This document shows, piece after piece, positions 44,959-53,750 of a stretch of 64,000 bases of DNA (positions are counted from its first letter, which is position 1; each line of letters starts with the position of its first letter). Position numbers and translations under genes: made by a program. The notes under the pieces were generated by a model. The model was given only the letters and a program-made list of their open reading frames with translations, did not search any database and was not told where the DNA came from. The stretch covers positions 558,001-622,000 of the forward strand of contig CAVZQE010000022.1 of assembly GCA_963777325.1 (NCBI GenBank), given 5' to 3'. Source of the stretch: JAFAXA01 sp963777325 (GTDB taxonomy: Bacteria; Pseudomonadota; Alphaproteobacteria; Acetobacterales; Acetobacteraceae).

Positions 44959-45954
44959 TCAGGCGAAAACGTCGTCGGGGCTGTCGGCGCGCAAGCTCGC
45001 GCCGAGCTCGGCCCCGATCGCGGCGGCGTCGGCCGAGGCGCCGGCCAGGCTGCGCCTCAGCAGGAACGATCCGTCGGCCCGGGCGACAAGGCCGGTCAGG
45101 TCGAGCTCGCCCGTCGGCAGCAGGCGGGCGAAGCCGCCGATCGGTGTCTGGCACGAGCCGTCGAGCCTGGCCAGCAGCGCGCGTTCCGCCGTCGAGATGG
45201 CCCGTGCCTCCCGGTCCTCGATGCCGCCGAGAAGTTCGCGTAGTTCGGCGTCGTCCTCGCGCACGGTGACGCCGACGATGCCCTGGCAGGCGGCCGGAAC
45301 CATCACGTCGGGGTCGAGCACGACCGAGGCCCGGTCCGCGAGGCCGAGCCGCCGCAAGCCGGCAAGCGCCAGGAGAGAGGCGTTCACATCTCCCGCCGCG
45401 ACCTTGCCGAGCCGGGTCTGGACGTTGCCGCGCAGCAGCGTGACCCGCAAATCCGGCCGCAGGTGGAGAAGCTGCGCCTGCCGCCGCACCGAGGAGGAGC
45501 CGACCATGGCGCCCTGGGGCAGAGATGCGAACGGCGCCGCGGTCTCGGGCCTGCGGCAGCCGGGGCCGAGGATCAGCGCGTCGCGCGCATCCTCCCGCCG
45601 CAGCGTGCAGGCGAGGACGACCCCGGCAGGCAGCTCGGTCTCCAAATCCTTCAGGCTGTGGACGGCGAAGTCGACTTGGCGCGCGAGCAGCGCCTCGTGG
45701 ATCTCTTTTGCGAACAGGCCCTTGCCGCCGATCTCCGCGAGCCGCCGGTCCTGCACCGCGTCTCCCGTCGTGCGAATCGCGTGCTCCTCGAACACGTTCA
45801 TCTGGCGGAGCACCGGGCAGAAATGCCGCAGCCGGTCGAGGAAGGCGCGGGTCTGCACGAGGGCGAGCGGCGAGCCGCGCGTGCCCACGCGCAGGGGCAG
45901 CGCGGGTGCGCGAGGAGTCCGGCCGTGCGGCTTCAGGGTGTGGGCGGTCGGCAT
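44959..45954 (-). CDS. hemC: Hydroxymethylbilane synthase (porphobilinogen deaminase)
   Basis: 331 residues. Joins four porphobilinogens using a covalent dipyrromethane on Cys268 in DGSCQTPIGG. Other marks: RVGTRGSPLALVQTRAFLDR, IGGKGLFAKEIHEALL, AVHSLKDLETELP, GSSSVRRQAQLLHLRPDL, RGNVQTRLGKV. A ~20-residue N-terminal extension precedes the domain. Divergent from tsaD with 45 bases between starts, where both promoters must lie. Confidence 0.96.
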   Translation of the reverse strand: MPTAHTLKPHGRTPRAPALPLRVGTRGSPLALVQTRAFLDRLRHFCPVLRQMNVFEEHAIRTTGDAVQDRRLAEIGGKGLFAKEIHEALLARQVDFAVHSLKDLETELPAGVVLACTLRREDARDALILGPGCRRPETAAPFASLPQGAMVGSSSVRRQAQLLHLRPDLRVTLLRGNVQTRLGKVAAGDVNASLLALAGLRRLGLADRASVVLDPDVMVPAACQGIVGVTVREDDAELRELLGGIEDREARAISTAERALLARLDGSCQTPIGGFARLLPTGELDLTGLVARADGSFLLRRSLAGASADAAAIGAELGASLRADSPDDVFA

Positions 45955-45999
45955 CGGAGTGTCCTATTACCCCGTGGCGGAGAAAGAAAGGCAAGGCGG

Positions 46000-47068
46000 A
46001 TGCTCACCGGCCCGGTCCTTGGGATCGAGAGTAGCTGCGACGAGACGGCCGCCGCCGTGCTGGCAGCGGACGGGCGCATCCTCGCCGAGCACGTGCTTAG
46101 CCAGGAGCGGGAGCACGCGCCCTATGGCGGCGTGGTGCCCGAGATCGCGGCGCGGGCGCATCTGGCGCACCTGCCACGCATCGTCCGGAGCGTGATGCAC
46201 GTGGCGGGGATCGCCGCGAGCGATCTCGGTGGCGTCGCCGCCAGCGGCGGGCCGGGTCTGATCGGGGGGTTGATCGTCGGCAGCGGGTTCGCGCGCGGCA
46301 TCGCGATCGGCGCCGGCGTGCCCTACGTCGCGGTCAACCATCTCGAGGCGCACGCGCTCACCGCCCGCCTGCCGGGTCTCGTGCCCGGCGGCGCGCCGTT
46401 TCCCTATCTGCTGCTGCTGGTTTCGGGCGGGCACTGCCAATGCGTCGCGGTAGAGGGCGTCGGCCGCCATTTCCGGCTCGGCGGCACGGTGGACGACGCG
46501 GCGGGCGAGGCGTTCGACAAGGTCGCCAAGCTGCTCGGCCTGGCCTGGCCCGGCGGCCCGGCGCTCGAGCGCCTGGCGGACGGCGGCGATCCGGCCCGAT
46601 TCGCCCTGCCACGGCCGATGCTCGGCCGGGAAGGCTGCGACTTCAGCTTCTCCGGATTGAAGACGGCGGTGGCGCAGACGGTCGCGCGCCAGCCGGACGG
46701 CGCGCTGCCGCACGCGGTCGCGGCGGATTCTCGCGGCCTCGTTCCAGGCGGCGGTCGCCGACGTGCTCGCCGACCGCGCCGCGCACGCGATGGCGACGTT
46801 TGCCGCGCGGCATCCGGAGGGGCGGGTCTTGGTCGTCGCCGGCGGCGTTGCCGCCAACGCCGCGATCCGGACGGCGCTCGGCGCGGCGGCGGCCCGGAAC
46901 GGCTTCGCGCTGGTCGCGCCGCCCGCCCGGCTCTGCACCGACAACGCGGTGATGGTGGCCTGGGCCGGGATCGAGCGGCTCCGCCTCGGCCTCGCCGACC
47001 CGCTCGACTTCGCCCCCCGCCCGCGCTGGCCGCTCGATGCGCCGGACATGCGAAATGTAGGCGGTTGA
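46000..47068 (+). CDS. tsaD: tRNA threonylcarbamoyladenosine transferase TsaD, frameshifted
   Basis: About 355 residues once one base is removed. TsaD transfers threonylcarbamoyl to A37 of ANN-decoding tRNAs. N-terminal frame: LGIESSCDETAAAVLAADGR, GGVVPEIAARAHLAHLPRIV, VNHLEAHALTARLPG, LVSGGHCQCVAVEG, DDAAGEAFDKVAKLLGL, FSFSGLKTAVAQTV. The break is at TT 46728-46729: AVAAD, then in the next frame LAASFQAAVADVLADRAAHA, VVAGGVAANAAIRTALG and LCTDNAVMVAWAGIERL. Both parts are intact and the gene is normally essential, so a sequence error is likely. Length 1069 is 3n+1. Confidence 0.9.
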
Positions 47069-47094
47069 CGCCCCCGCATCGCCGTAGCTACACT
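47065..47094 (+). promoter_or_regulatory. Possible promoter overlapping tsaD stop, with hairpin at -10
   Basis: TTGACG (overlapping the tsaD stop) and TACACT are separated by 18 bases, a fair sigma-70 match. A nine-base hairpin, CCGTAGCTA with TAGCTGCGG (one G-T pair), covers the -10 site at 47082-47105 and could be an operator, for instance for BrnA, known to repress its own operon. Distance to brnT is about 230 bases. Confidence 0.35.
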
Positions 47095-47105
47095 GGTAGC
47101 TGCGG

Positions 47106-47270
47106 TACCTGAGACCTGAGAACGACAGCTGTACTAAAAGCCGAAACGACAAAACCCAGAACTCACGAAACCTGCTGCAATTCGAGCGAAGACACGCAAA
47201 CAGACAACCTCCGATCAGACAAAACAGACACCAAAACGTCAGAGCCAACCGCAAACCAGGTGATCGCAGT
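47106..47270 (+). other. A/C-rich, T-poor leader region before brnT
   Basis: About 165 bases with few T residues and many AAAC, AAAAC and ACAAAC motifs, unlike the GC-rich surroundings. No open frame here looks like protein. It could be an untranslated leader, a small RNA, or an insertion boundary of a mobile toxin-antitoxin cassette. Confidence 0.35.
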
Positions 47271-47326
47271 GGTGAATGTCAGTCCGCATCGCTCAATGGG
47301 GGTGATGCTCGGAGAAGGGCCCGTGG

Positions 47327-47605
47327 GTGGGTTTCGAATGGGACGAAACTAAACGTGCTAGCAACGTTGCGAAGCACGGTCTCGACTTTCTCGAAGCGAT
47401 ATCTCTGTTCGACGGTGACTTCGTTCAGAAACCGGCGCGCGCTATTGGCGGAGAGCAGCGCTGGCTTGCGATAGGCACGGTGCACGACCTGATCGTAACC
47501 ATCGTGTTTACGCGCCGCGGTGTGGACATTCGTGTAATCTCGATGCGGAGAGCCCGGGATGACGAAAGAGAACAATATCAGAAGATTTACGGCAGCGGAA
47601 CTTAG
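47327..47605 (+). CDS. brnT: BrnT toxin (ribonuclease)
   Basis: 92 residues from GTG. BrnT is a type II RNase toxin with a RelE-like fold. Family pattern: FEWDETKRASNVAKHGLDFL at the N-terminus, then EQRWLAIGTVHDLIVTIVFT and DIRVISMRRARDDEREQYQK near the end. The base composition is lower in GC than the neighbours. The brnA start lies inside its 3' end, 47 bases of overlap, the usual toxin-first order. Confidence 0.92.
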   Translation: MGFEWDETKRASNVAKHGLDFLEAISLFDGDFVQKPARAIGGEQRWLAIGTVHDLIVTIVFTRRGVDIRVISMRRARDDEREQYQKIYGSGT

Positions 47606-47888
47606 GGAGAGGGTCGCCCGAGGCGAAGATCGCACGGATTGGGAGCGGGTGCGCGCCAAGACGGAGGCGGACATCGCGCGGGACATCGCCGATGACCCGG
47701 ACTGGAGAGACGTTCCGCACGATTGGTATCTGACCGCCGAGTTAGTCATGCCCGGCCCCAAAAAGCTGCTTTCGCTCCGTGTCGATGTAGACATCATCGA
47801 GTGGTTCAAGCAGCAAGGCCCCGGCTATCAGACCCGGATGAATGCGGCGCTGAAGGCTTACATGAATGCGCGCAAGAAAACCGCATGA
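47559..47888 (+). CDS. brnA: BrnA antitoxin
   Basis: 109 residues. BrnA binds BrnT and represses the operon through a ribbon-helix-helix at its C-terminus. Here the N-terminal part interacts with toxin (RFTAAELRERVARGEDRTDW), and the C-terminal KKLLSLRVDVDIIEWFKQQG then PGYQTRMNAALKAYMNARKK is the RHH DNA-binding domain. Overlaps brnT. Confidence 0.92.
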   Translation: MTKENNIRRFTAAELRERVARGEDRTDWERVRAKTEADIARDIADDPDWRDVPHDWYLTAELVMPGPKKLLSLRVDVDIIEWFKQQGPGYQTRMNAALKAYMNARKKTA

Positions 47889-47897
47889 ACGTCGCCC

Positions 47898-48704
47898 GTG
47901 AACTATCGTCACGCCTTCCATGCCGGCAATTTCGCGGATTGCTTCAAGCACGCGCTGCTGCTTTGGCTGCTGGATGCGCTCGCCCGCAAACCCGCGCCGT
48001 TCTTCGTGCTGGATACGCATGCGGGCGCGGGACACTATGATCTCTCCGGCGGTTCCGCCGAGCGCACGGGCGAGTGGCGCGCGGGCATCCTCCGGCTGCT
48101 CGACGATGCGCCCGCCGCGCTCACTCCCTACGTCGATGCGGTCCGCGCGCTCGGCCTCTATCCGGGGTCGCCCGCGCTCATTCGCGCGCGGCTGCGATCC
48201 GGCGACCGGCTGGCGGCTTGCGAGCTGCATCCGGAGGAGGCGCACGCTCTCCGCCAGATGTTCGGGCGGGACCGCCAGGTGGGCGTGCATCAGCGGGACG
48301 GATGGGAAGCGATCGGCGCGCTGCTGCCTCCGATGGAGCGCCGGGGTCTGGTGCTGATCGATCCGCCGTATGAGCGCCAGGACGAGTTCGCCTCGCTCGC
48401 ATCCGGTTTGCGGACGGGCTGGTCCCGGTTCGCGGGCGGCGTGTTCGCGGCCTGGTATCCGATCAAGCATCGCGCGCCGGTTCGCGCGTTCCATGCCGAC
48501 GTTCAGGCAAGCGGCATCCGCGACGTGGTCGCGGCGGAGCTTCATCTTCGCGAGCCGGTGGACCCGGCGAGACTGAACGGATGCGGTCTGCTCGTCGTCA
48601 ATCCGCCCTTCCGCTTCGAGACGGAAGCGCCGCCGATTCTCGCCGCGCTGCGCGCGCGGCTCGGCGGCGTGGGCACGGCGCTGATCCGGCTCTGCGATGA
48701 GTGA
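47898..48704 (+). CDS. rlmJ: 23S rRNA (adenine(2030)-N6)-methyltransferase RlmJ
   Basis: 268 residues from GTG, ten bases after brnA. RlmJ methylates A2030 of 23S rRNA. Signatures: NYRHAFHAGNFADCFKHALL, DTHAGAGHYDL, the N6-adenine catalytic motif LIDPPYERQDEF, AAWYPIKHRAPVRAFHADV, and GLLVVNPPF. It overlaps gpsA by eight bases, so the two are coupled. Confidence 0.95.
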   Translation: MNYRHAFHAGNFADCFKHALLLWLLDALARKPAPFFVLDTHAGAGHYDLSGGSAERTGEWRAGILRLLDDAPAALTPYVDAVRALGLYPGSPALIRARLRSGDRLAACELHPEEAHALRQMFGRDRQVGVHQRDGWEAIGALLPPMERRGLVLIDPPYERQDEFASLASGLRTGWSRFAGGVFAAWYPIKHRAPVRAFHADVQASGIRDVVAAELHLREPVDPARLNGCGLLVVNPPFRFETEAPPILAALRARLGGVGTALIRLCDE

Positions 48705-49659
48705 GATCGCGGTCGTCGGCGCGGGCGCCTGGGGTATCGCGCTCGCCGTGCAGGCCGCGCGTGCCGGGTCTCATGTGCGGCTTTGGGCGCACGCGCCCGC
48801 GCGCGCCGCGGAACTGCGCGGCCGGCGCGAAAGCACGCGTTTGCCCGGCGTCGCGTTGCCGGAGGCCGTGGAGATCGCGGACACGCTGCCGTCGCGGGCC
48901 GACGCGGTGCTGCTCGTCGTTCCCGTTCAGCATATGGGCGGGGTGGTCGCGCGCCTGCCGCCGCCGCAAGCGCCGCTCGTCGCCTGCTCGAAGGGCATGG
49001 AAGCGGGGAGCCTGCGCCTGCCGCTGGAGATCGTCGCGGCACACCGGCCCGGCGCGCGAGCGGCGGTCCTGTCCGGCCCCAACTTCGCGCACGAGATCGC
49101 GCGCGGATTGCCGGCGGCGGCCGTGGTAGCGGCCGAGGATGCGGAGCTGCGCGAGCGCATCGCATCCCTGCTCGCGACGCCGTCCTTCCGCCTGTACGGC
49201 AGCGGCGATCCGTTGGGTGCGCAGCTCGGCGGCGCCGCGAAGAACGTGATCGCGATCGCGGCGGGGGTCGTGTCGGGCGCGGGGCTTGGCGAAAATGCGC
49301 GCGCGGCGCTGATCACGCGCGGCCTCGCCGAACTCGGCCGCCTCGCGCAGGCGCTCGGCGCGCGGACGGAGACCATCATGGGCCTGTCCGGGCTCGGCGA
49401 TCTGCTGCTCACCTGCACGGGCGAGAGCAGCCGCAACTTCAGTCTCGGCGCGGCGCTCGGACGCGGCGAGCCGCTGCGCGAGATCCTCGCTGGGCGCGAC
49501 ACGGTCGCCGAGGGAGTCGCGACCGCACCTGCCCTGATCGCCCGCGCGCCGTCGGTCGATCTGCCGGTCTGCCACGCGGTTGCGCAGCTTCTCGGCGGCG
49601 CGTTGACGGTCGAGGCCGCGGTCCGGGCATTGCTCGCCCGGCCGCGCCGGGACGAGTGA
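48697..49659 (+). CDS. gpsA: Glycerol-3-phosphate dehydrogenase [NAD(P)+]
   Basis: 320 residues. Makes sn-glycerol 3-phosphate for phospholipids. Rossmann motif VVGAGAWGIALAVQAARAG, LPGVALPEAVEIADTL, SGPNFAHEIARGLPAAAV, catalytic Lys in GGAAKNVIAIAAGV, GLSGLGDLLLTCTGESSRNF. Alphaproteobacteria often place gpsA just after tsaD; here brnTA and rlmJ lie between. Confidence 0.96.
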   Translation: MSEIAVVGAGAWGIALAVQAARAGSHVRLWAHAPARAAELRGRRESTRLPGVALPEAVEIADTLPSRADAVLLVVPVQHMGGVVARLPPPQAPLVACSKGMEAGSLRLPLEIVAAHRPGARAAVLSGPNFAHEIARGLPAAAVVAAEDAELRERIASLLATPSFRLYGSGDPLGAQLGGAAKNVIAIAAGVVSGAGLGENARAALITRGLAELGRLAQALGARTETIMGLSGLGDLLLTCTGESSRNFSLGAALGRGEPLREILAGRDTVAEGVATAPALIARAPSVDLPVCHAVAQLLGGALTVEAAVRALLARPRRDE

Positions 49660-49710
49660 CGGCCGCGCAACCCGGTCGCACGGCCGCCAATTCCGGCTAA
49701 TGTCCGGACG

Positions 49711-50625
49711 TCACCCGATCCGCAACCGGCGCGTGAACGAAACGGCGGGCGGCTCCGGCATGGGCGCGAAGACGCGCATGGCGTCGTTGAACCACATCAC
49801 GAAGCGGTCCGCGTGCTGTCCGGTGCCGATCGGGAACTGCCGCATGCGCCAGCGATTGGCGGTGCTGTCGTTCTCGACGACGCTGCCCGCGTTGTAGCAG
49901 CAGGCGACGACCGGCGGGTCGAAGCCGGTCGCGCCGAACGCCTTGAGAATGCACGCGGTCCCCGCCTGGATCGCGTTGTCCGGGCACAGCAGCCAGGCGC
50001 GGTCGATCGCCGGATTGGCCAGCGTCTCGCGCGCCGTGGAAATGAGCGTCTGCATCAAGCCGGGGGAAACCTGATTCGGCGTCGTCTCATCGGAGCGATA
50101 GTGCGGCTCGAACCGGATCGCGTTTGGGTCGCCGCCGGATTCGGTCGCGACCGTCGCCAGGATCAGCTCCGCCGGAACTCCGAGCCGCGTGCTCCAATTC
50201 GCGATTGACGTTCCGAAGTTGTCCCAGATGCGCTGGATCGTCGCCGGCGCTCCGGCCGATCCGGCCGCTGGCGCGCCGTCGATGCCGATGCCCTCGACCG
50301 TGAGGCGCCAGCGGCAGTTGCCGGCAAAGCGGCTGTGGTCCTGCATCAGCAGCGCAAGCCCCTGGGTCCAATGGTCGGCGCGCGCGGCCTCCGCCTGCGG
50401 GAACAGCTTGGCCCAGGCGGCTTCGGTGCAGACGCCGTCCTGCGCCATGCCGACCCGGCCCTCCCAGGCGCGAAACGCCCGATCCGTTTGCGGCCCGAAC
50501 ACGCCGTCCGGGGACGCGACCGAGCCGTCCAGTTCGGCGAGCCGGCGCTGAAGCGCGAGCACATCGCCGCCCCGCGCGTAGGGCAGGTCGAGCTTGAGGG
50601 GGCGAGTGAAGGCGAGGCCGGTCAT
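49711..50625 (-). CDS. Peptidoglycan-binding and lytic transglycosylase-like protein
   Basis: 304 residues. N-terminal PG_binding_1 domain (DVLALQRRLAELDGSVASPD GVFGPQTDRAFRAW), then an SLT-like lysozyme domain: LILATVATESGGDPNA (catalytic Glu), VSPGLMQTLISTARETLANP, VACCYNAGSVVENDSTAN. No signal peptide is seen, so export is unclear; phage-like endolysin or tailspike-associated roles are possible. Start overlaps the lipoprotein stop (ATGA). Last gene of a coupled trio. Confidence 0.75.
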   Translation of the reverse strand: MTGLAFTRPLKLDLPYARGGDVLALQRRLAELDGSVASPDGVFGPQTDRAFRAWEGRVGMAQDGVCTEAAWAKLFPQAEAARADHWTQGLALLMQDHSRFAGNCRWRLTVEGIGIDGAPAAGSAGAPATIQRIWDNFGTSIANWSTRLGVPAELILATVATESGGDPNAIRFEPHYRSDETTPNQVSPGLMQTLISTARETLANPAIDRAWLLCPDNAIQAGTACILKAFGATGFDPPVVACCYNAGSVVENDSTANRWRMRQFPIGTGQHADRFVMWFNDAMRVFAPMPEPPAVSFTRRLRIG

Positions 50626-51269
50626 GGGCACTCTCCTGCTTTCCGCATGCCGCGCATGCTGAGTTGGAGCTGGTGGAAATTGTCGGCGAACGCGCCGTCG
50701 CCGGCGCCGCCGGGCAGGGCGATGGCGGCGAGGGCGGCGCAGAGGCCGGCCTTATCGCCGTCCGCGAAAAAGCGATCCTGCGCCGCGCTGAGTTGCGCGC
50801 TCGCTAGGTAGTAGGAACCGGCCGGGTCGGCCGGATAGTGCCGGACGAAAGCATCGGCGGCGCGCGCGAGCGCGGGCGCGTCGGCTGCATTCGGGGCCGT
50901 GCGCGTGTCGATCAGGTCATGCAGAGCTTCGAGGCGTTTGATCGCGTAGTCGTGGCGCGATCCGAGCGGCGTGCGCTCCGAGGTCATGCCGTCGAGTCCG
51001 GACGCGAGCTCGTCCGCCGCGCACCGATCCAGGGCCCGCCGTTCGTCCGCGAGCGCGCCATGAGCCAGACCGAAGCAGGCGTCTCCGCGCAGAAGGTGCA
51101 GCTGCATGCATTCCGGTTGGCCCTGCGCGCAGGAGATCGCTTCAGCGGCAACCGCACGCCGGTCGCCCGAGGCGGCTTCCTGTTTCATGCGATCGAGCTG
51201 CGCGACCGAGGGCGCGAGCACCGCGCAGCCCCCGAGCGCGGCCGCGAGCAGAGGCGCGGCGATCCTCAC
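50622..51269 (-). CDS. Predicted lipoprotein, unknown function
   Basis: 215 residues from GTG. The N-terminus APLLAAALGGC has a lipobox with Cys15, so lipidated and membrane anchored. The rest is Ala-rich, helical and TPR-like (DFVRHYPADP-like AADAFVRHYPADPAGSYYLA SAQ, LSAAQDRFFADGDKAGLCAA) with several Cys (SCAQGQPECMQ, GDACFGLAHG). No family recognised. GTGA overlap with the upstream gene and ATGA overlap with the downstream one. Confidence 0.65.
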   Translation of the reverse strand: MRIAAPLLAAALGGCAVLAPSVAQLDRMKQEAASGDRRAVAAEAISCAQGQPECMQLHLLRGDACFGLAHGALADERRALDRCAADELASGLDGMTSERTPLGSRHDYAIKRLEALHDLIDTRTAPNAADAPALARAADAFVRHYPADPAGSYYLASAQLSAAQDRFFADGDKAGLCAALAAIALPGGAGDGAFADNFHQLQLSMRGMRKAGECP

Positions 51270-52726
51270 GACTTCGCTCCCGGCCCGGCCAGGAGCGTGG
51301 CCGCCTTGGCGAACTCGGTCGCGGGATTGCGGCCGGCGGTCCGCACGGCCTGCACCGTCGCGAACACCGCATCGAGCCCGGCGCTGGCGGTGCGGTCGGC
51401 GCGGATGCTGTCGAGCGCCTTCAGCATGGCGGGCGCGCCGCCGACCGCCTTGCCCGCATCGGGCGGCAGGTCGCGGGCAAGCACGGTATCGAGCGCGGCC
51501 TTCTGCAGATCGCGCACGGCCTGGGTGATCGTCGGCTGGTCGAGGCCCGCGAAATCTTGGCGGCAAGCATCGAGCAACGCCGCCTCCCCCTTCTCGGCCA
51601 GCGCAAGCTGCACGATCTTGAGCGCGAACGCCGTGTCGCCCGCGATTCTCGGCCCGAACACCCGCATCAGCACCGGAACCTGGGCGATCAGGCTGCGCGC
51701 GGCGTTGCTGTCGAACACGGACGGCGAGAACTGCTCGGGCGTGTAGGGCGCGTCCATGACCCGCGCGATCCACCGCCCGTAGGCGGCGGCCGAAAGCTGG
51801 CTCCCGGTGGAGACGAGCGCCGCGATCAGGGCGACGGGCGGGATCGCGCCGCCCAGCACCGACGCGATCATCGGCGCGGCCTTCGCGAGCACCTGCACGA
51901 CCGGCATGTTGGGGGCGGCAAGCTGGGCGAGCTGCGTCGCCTTTTGCACCGCGCCGGAGAGATCACCCGCGCCGACATCGGCGACCGTGGCGGCTGTCTG
52001 CGTCAGCGCATTCGCCGCCGCCCCGACCTCGGCGCCGAAGCTCCCCGGAAGCGACGCGGCGACCGCGCGCCCGATCGCGGCGCCCGCCTGCAAGCCGTCG
52101 CGGATGTGATCGAGCTGACGGCTGGCCAGAGCGTCGTGCTGGGCCTGGACCGCGCCCAGGGAGGCGTGGGCGGCATCCGCCTGGCGCTGGGCCGCGTCGG
52201 CCTGCGCGCGCGCGTCCGCCGCCGTGCCGATGGCGGCGCGCGCATCCGCCGATGCGGCGGCGACCGCGCTGACCGCTTGGCCGTCCTCGCCGGAGCTGCC
52301 CTTGCCGAAATAGAAGCCGAGAATGGCGCCGAGAATGCCGGAAAGGGCTTCCGGGAACTTGTAGATCGCGCCGTTCGCGTTGCCGAGCATCGAGACCGCA
52401 AGAAAGGCGACGGAGCCGAACACGATCAGCACGGCGAGCACGGCCCGCACCGTCCCGCGCGGCACGCCGAGAGGAAGATCGTTCGCGCCCGTCAGCAGCG
52501 CGGAATAGGCGGAACCGTCCGGCGGCATGCGCGCCAGCGCCCGGTCCAGCCGGTTGCGGAGGCTCCACACATACCAGAGCATCGCCGCCGCGATCAGGAT
52601 CACCGCCGCGAGCACCACGTAGATCGGCAGCACGGGACTGGCCTGGTCAGCTCCGCCATAGGCGTGCGCCGGCGGGCTCAAGCACCCGAAAAGGCAGGCG
52701 AGGAAGACCAGGAAAACGGCAGGCAT
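51266..52726 (-). CDS. Large membrane protein of unknown function, first gene of a three-gene cassette
   Basis: 486 residues. Signal-like N-terminus (PAVFLVFLACLFGCLSPPA), membrane helices at ~34-55, ~91-113 and ~124-142 (the last after IYKFPEALSGILGA), then an Ala/Gln-rich coiled coil at ~150-205 and a long helical C-terminal domain. The motif LPLGVPRGTVRAVLAVLIVF recurs in uncharacterised alphaproteobacterial membrane proteins. A GGAG site precedes the ATG at 52726. Function unknown; the overlapping lipoprotein and peptidoglycan-active partners suggest a cell-envelope device. Confidence 0.65.
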   Translation of the reverse strand: MPAVFLVFLACLFGCLSPPAHAYGGADQASPVLPIYVVLAAVILIAAAMLWYVWSLRNRLDRALARMPPDGSAYSALLTGANDLPLGVPRGTVRAVLAVLIVFGSVAFLAVSMLGNANGAIYKFPEALSGILGAILGFYFGKGSSGEDGQAVSAVAAASADARAAIGTAADARAQADAAQRQADAAHASLGAVQAQHDALASRQLDHIRDGLQAGAAIGRAVAASLPGSFGAEVGAAANALTQTAATVADVGAGDLSGAVQKATQLAQLAAPNMPVVQVLAKAAPMIASVLGGAIPPVALIAALVSTGSQLSAAAYGRWIARVMDAPYTPEQFSPSVFDSNAARSLIAQVPVLMRVFGPRIAGDTAFALKIVQLALAEKGEAALLDACRQDFAGLDQPTITQAVRDLQKAALDTVLARDLPPDAGKAVGGAPAMLKALDSIRADRTASAGLDAVFATVQAVRTAGRNPATEFAKAATLLAGPGAKS

Positions 52727-52825
52727 GTCAGTCTCCGTGACGGTAGCGGCTGTCACTATTACTAACATTCGCGGCGTTAAGGGTTTGCTAACGCCGGCCG
52801 CCGGCCGGGCTGGGCGAAGCCGTCG

Positions 52826-53707
52826 CTAGCGGGTGGGGCGGGGCGGCCTGACGCTGTAGTCGTAGAAGCCGCGGCCGGATTTGCGGCCGAGCCAGCCGGC
52901 TTCGACGTATTTCACGAGCAGCGGGCACGGCCGATATTTGCTGTCGGCCATGCCCTCGTGCAGCACCTGCATGATCGAGAGGCAGGTATCGAGCCCGATC
53001 AGGTCGGCAAGTTCCAGCGGCCCCATCGGGTGGTTCGCGCCAAGCCGCATCGCGGTGTCGATCGCCTGCACCGTGCCGACCCGTTCGTGCAGGGCGAAGA
53101 CCGCCTCGTTGACCATCGGGATGAGGATGCGGTTGACGACGAAGCCCGGGAAGTCCTCGGCGGCCGCCGTCGTCTTGCCGAGCCGGGCCGCCAACGCCTG
53201 CACGGCCTCGAACGTCTGGTCGTCCGTCGCGATGCCCCGGATGATCTCGACCAGCTTCATCACAGGCACCGGGTTCATGAAGTGCATGCCGATGAACTTG
53301 GCCGGGCGGTCCGTTCCGGCGGCGAGCCGGGTGATGGAGATGGACGAGGTATTGGACGCGAGCAGGGCGGAGCGCTTGAGATGCGGCACGAGCGTCGCGA
53401 AGATCCCGTGCTTCAGCTGCTCCTGCTCGGTCGCCGCCTCGATCACCAGGTCGGCGTCGGCGAAAGCGGCGTATTCCGTGGTGGCGACGATGCGGCCGAG
53501 CGTCTGCTCGCGGGAGCCGGACGGCGCCTGACCCTTCTCGATCTGGCGATCGAGGTTGCGGGCGATGGTCGCCAGACCCTTGTCGAGCGCCTCCTGCTTC
53601 GCGTCCAGCAGCACGACCGAAAGGCCGGAGAGGGCGCAGACATGCGCGATGCCGCCGCCCATCTGTCCGGCGCCGATGACGCCGACGGTCGCGATTTCGT
53701 GGCTCAC
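52826..53707 (-). CDS. hbd: 3-hydroxybutyryl-CoA dehydrogenase
   Basis: 293 residues from GTG with CGGAG upstream. NAD-dependent 3-hydroxyacyl-CoA dehydrogenase. Rossmann motif VGVIGAGQMGGGIAHVCALS, catalytic region SNTSSISITRLAAGTDRPAK FIGMHFMNPVPVMKLVEII, and C-terminal GANHPMGPLELADLIGLDTC plus GWLGRKSGRGFYDY. Together with the phasin nearby it hints at polyhydroxyalkanoate or butyrate metabolism, but they are not in one operon. Confidence 0.94.
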   Translation of the reverse strand: MSHEIATVGVIGAGQMGGGIAHVCALSGLSVVLLDAKQEALDKGLATIARNLDRQIEKGQAPSGSREQTLGRIVATTEYAAFADADLVIEAATEQEQLKHGIFATLVPHLKRSALLASNTSSISITRLAAGTDRPAKFIGMHFMNPVPVMKLVEIIRGIATDDQTFEAVQALAARLGKTTAAAEDFPGFVVNRILIPMVNEAVFALHERVGTVQAIDTAMRLGANHPMGPLELADLIGLDTCLSIMQVLHEGMADSKYRPCPLLVKYVEAGWLGRKSGRGFYDYSVRPPRPTR

Positions 53708-53750
53708 GGGATGCTCCGACGCGTTTGCACCGGGGCATTCTTCCCTGCGT

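Noticed and set aside
49660..49710. CGGCCG pair between converging gpsA and the peptidoglycan gene
   Set aside because: Short stem with a long loop, common by chance at this GC content.
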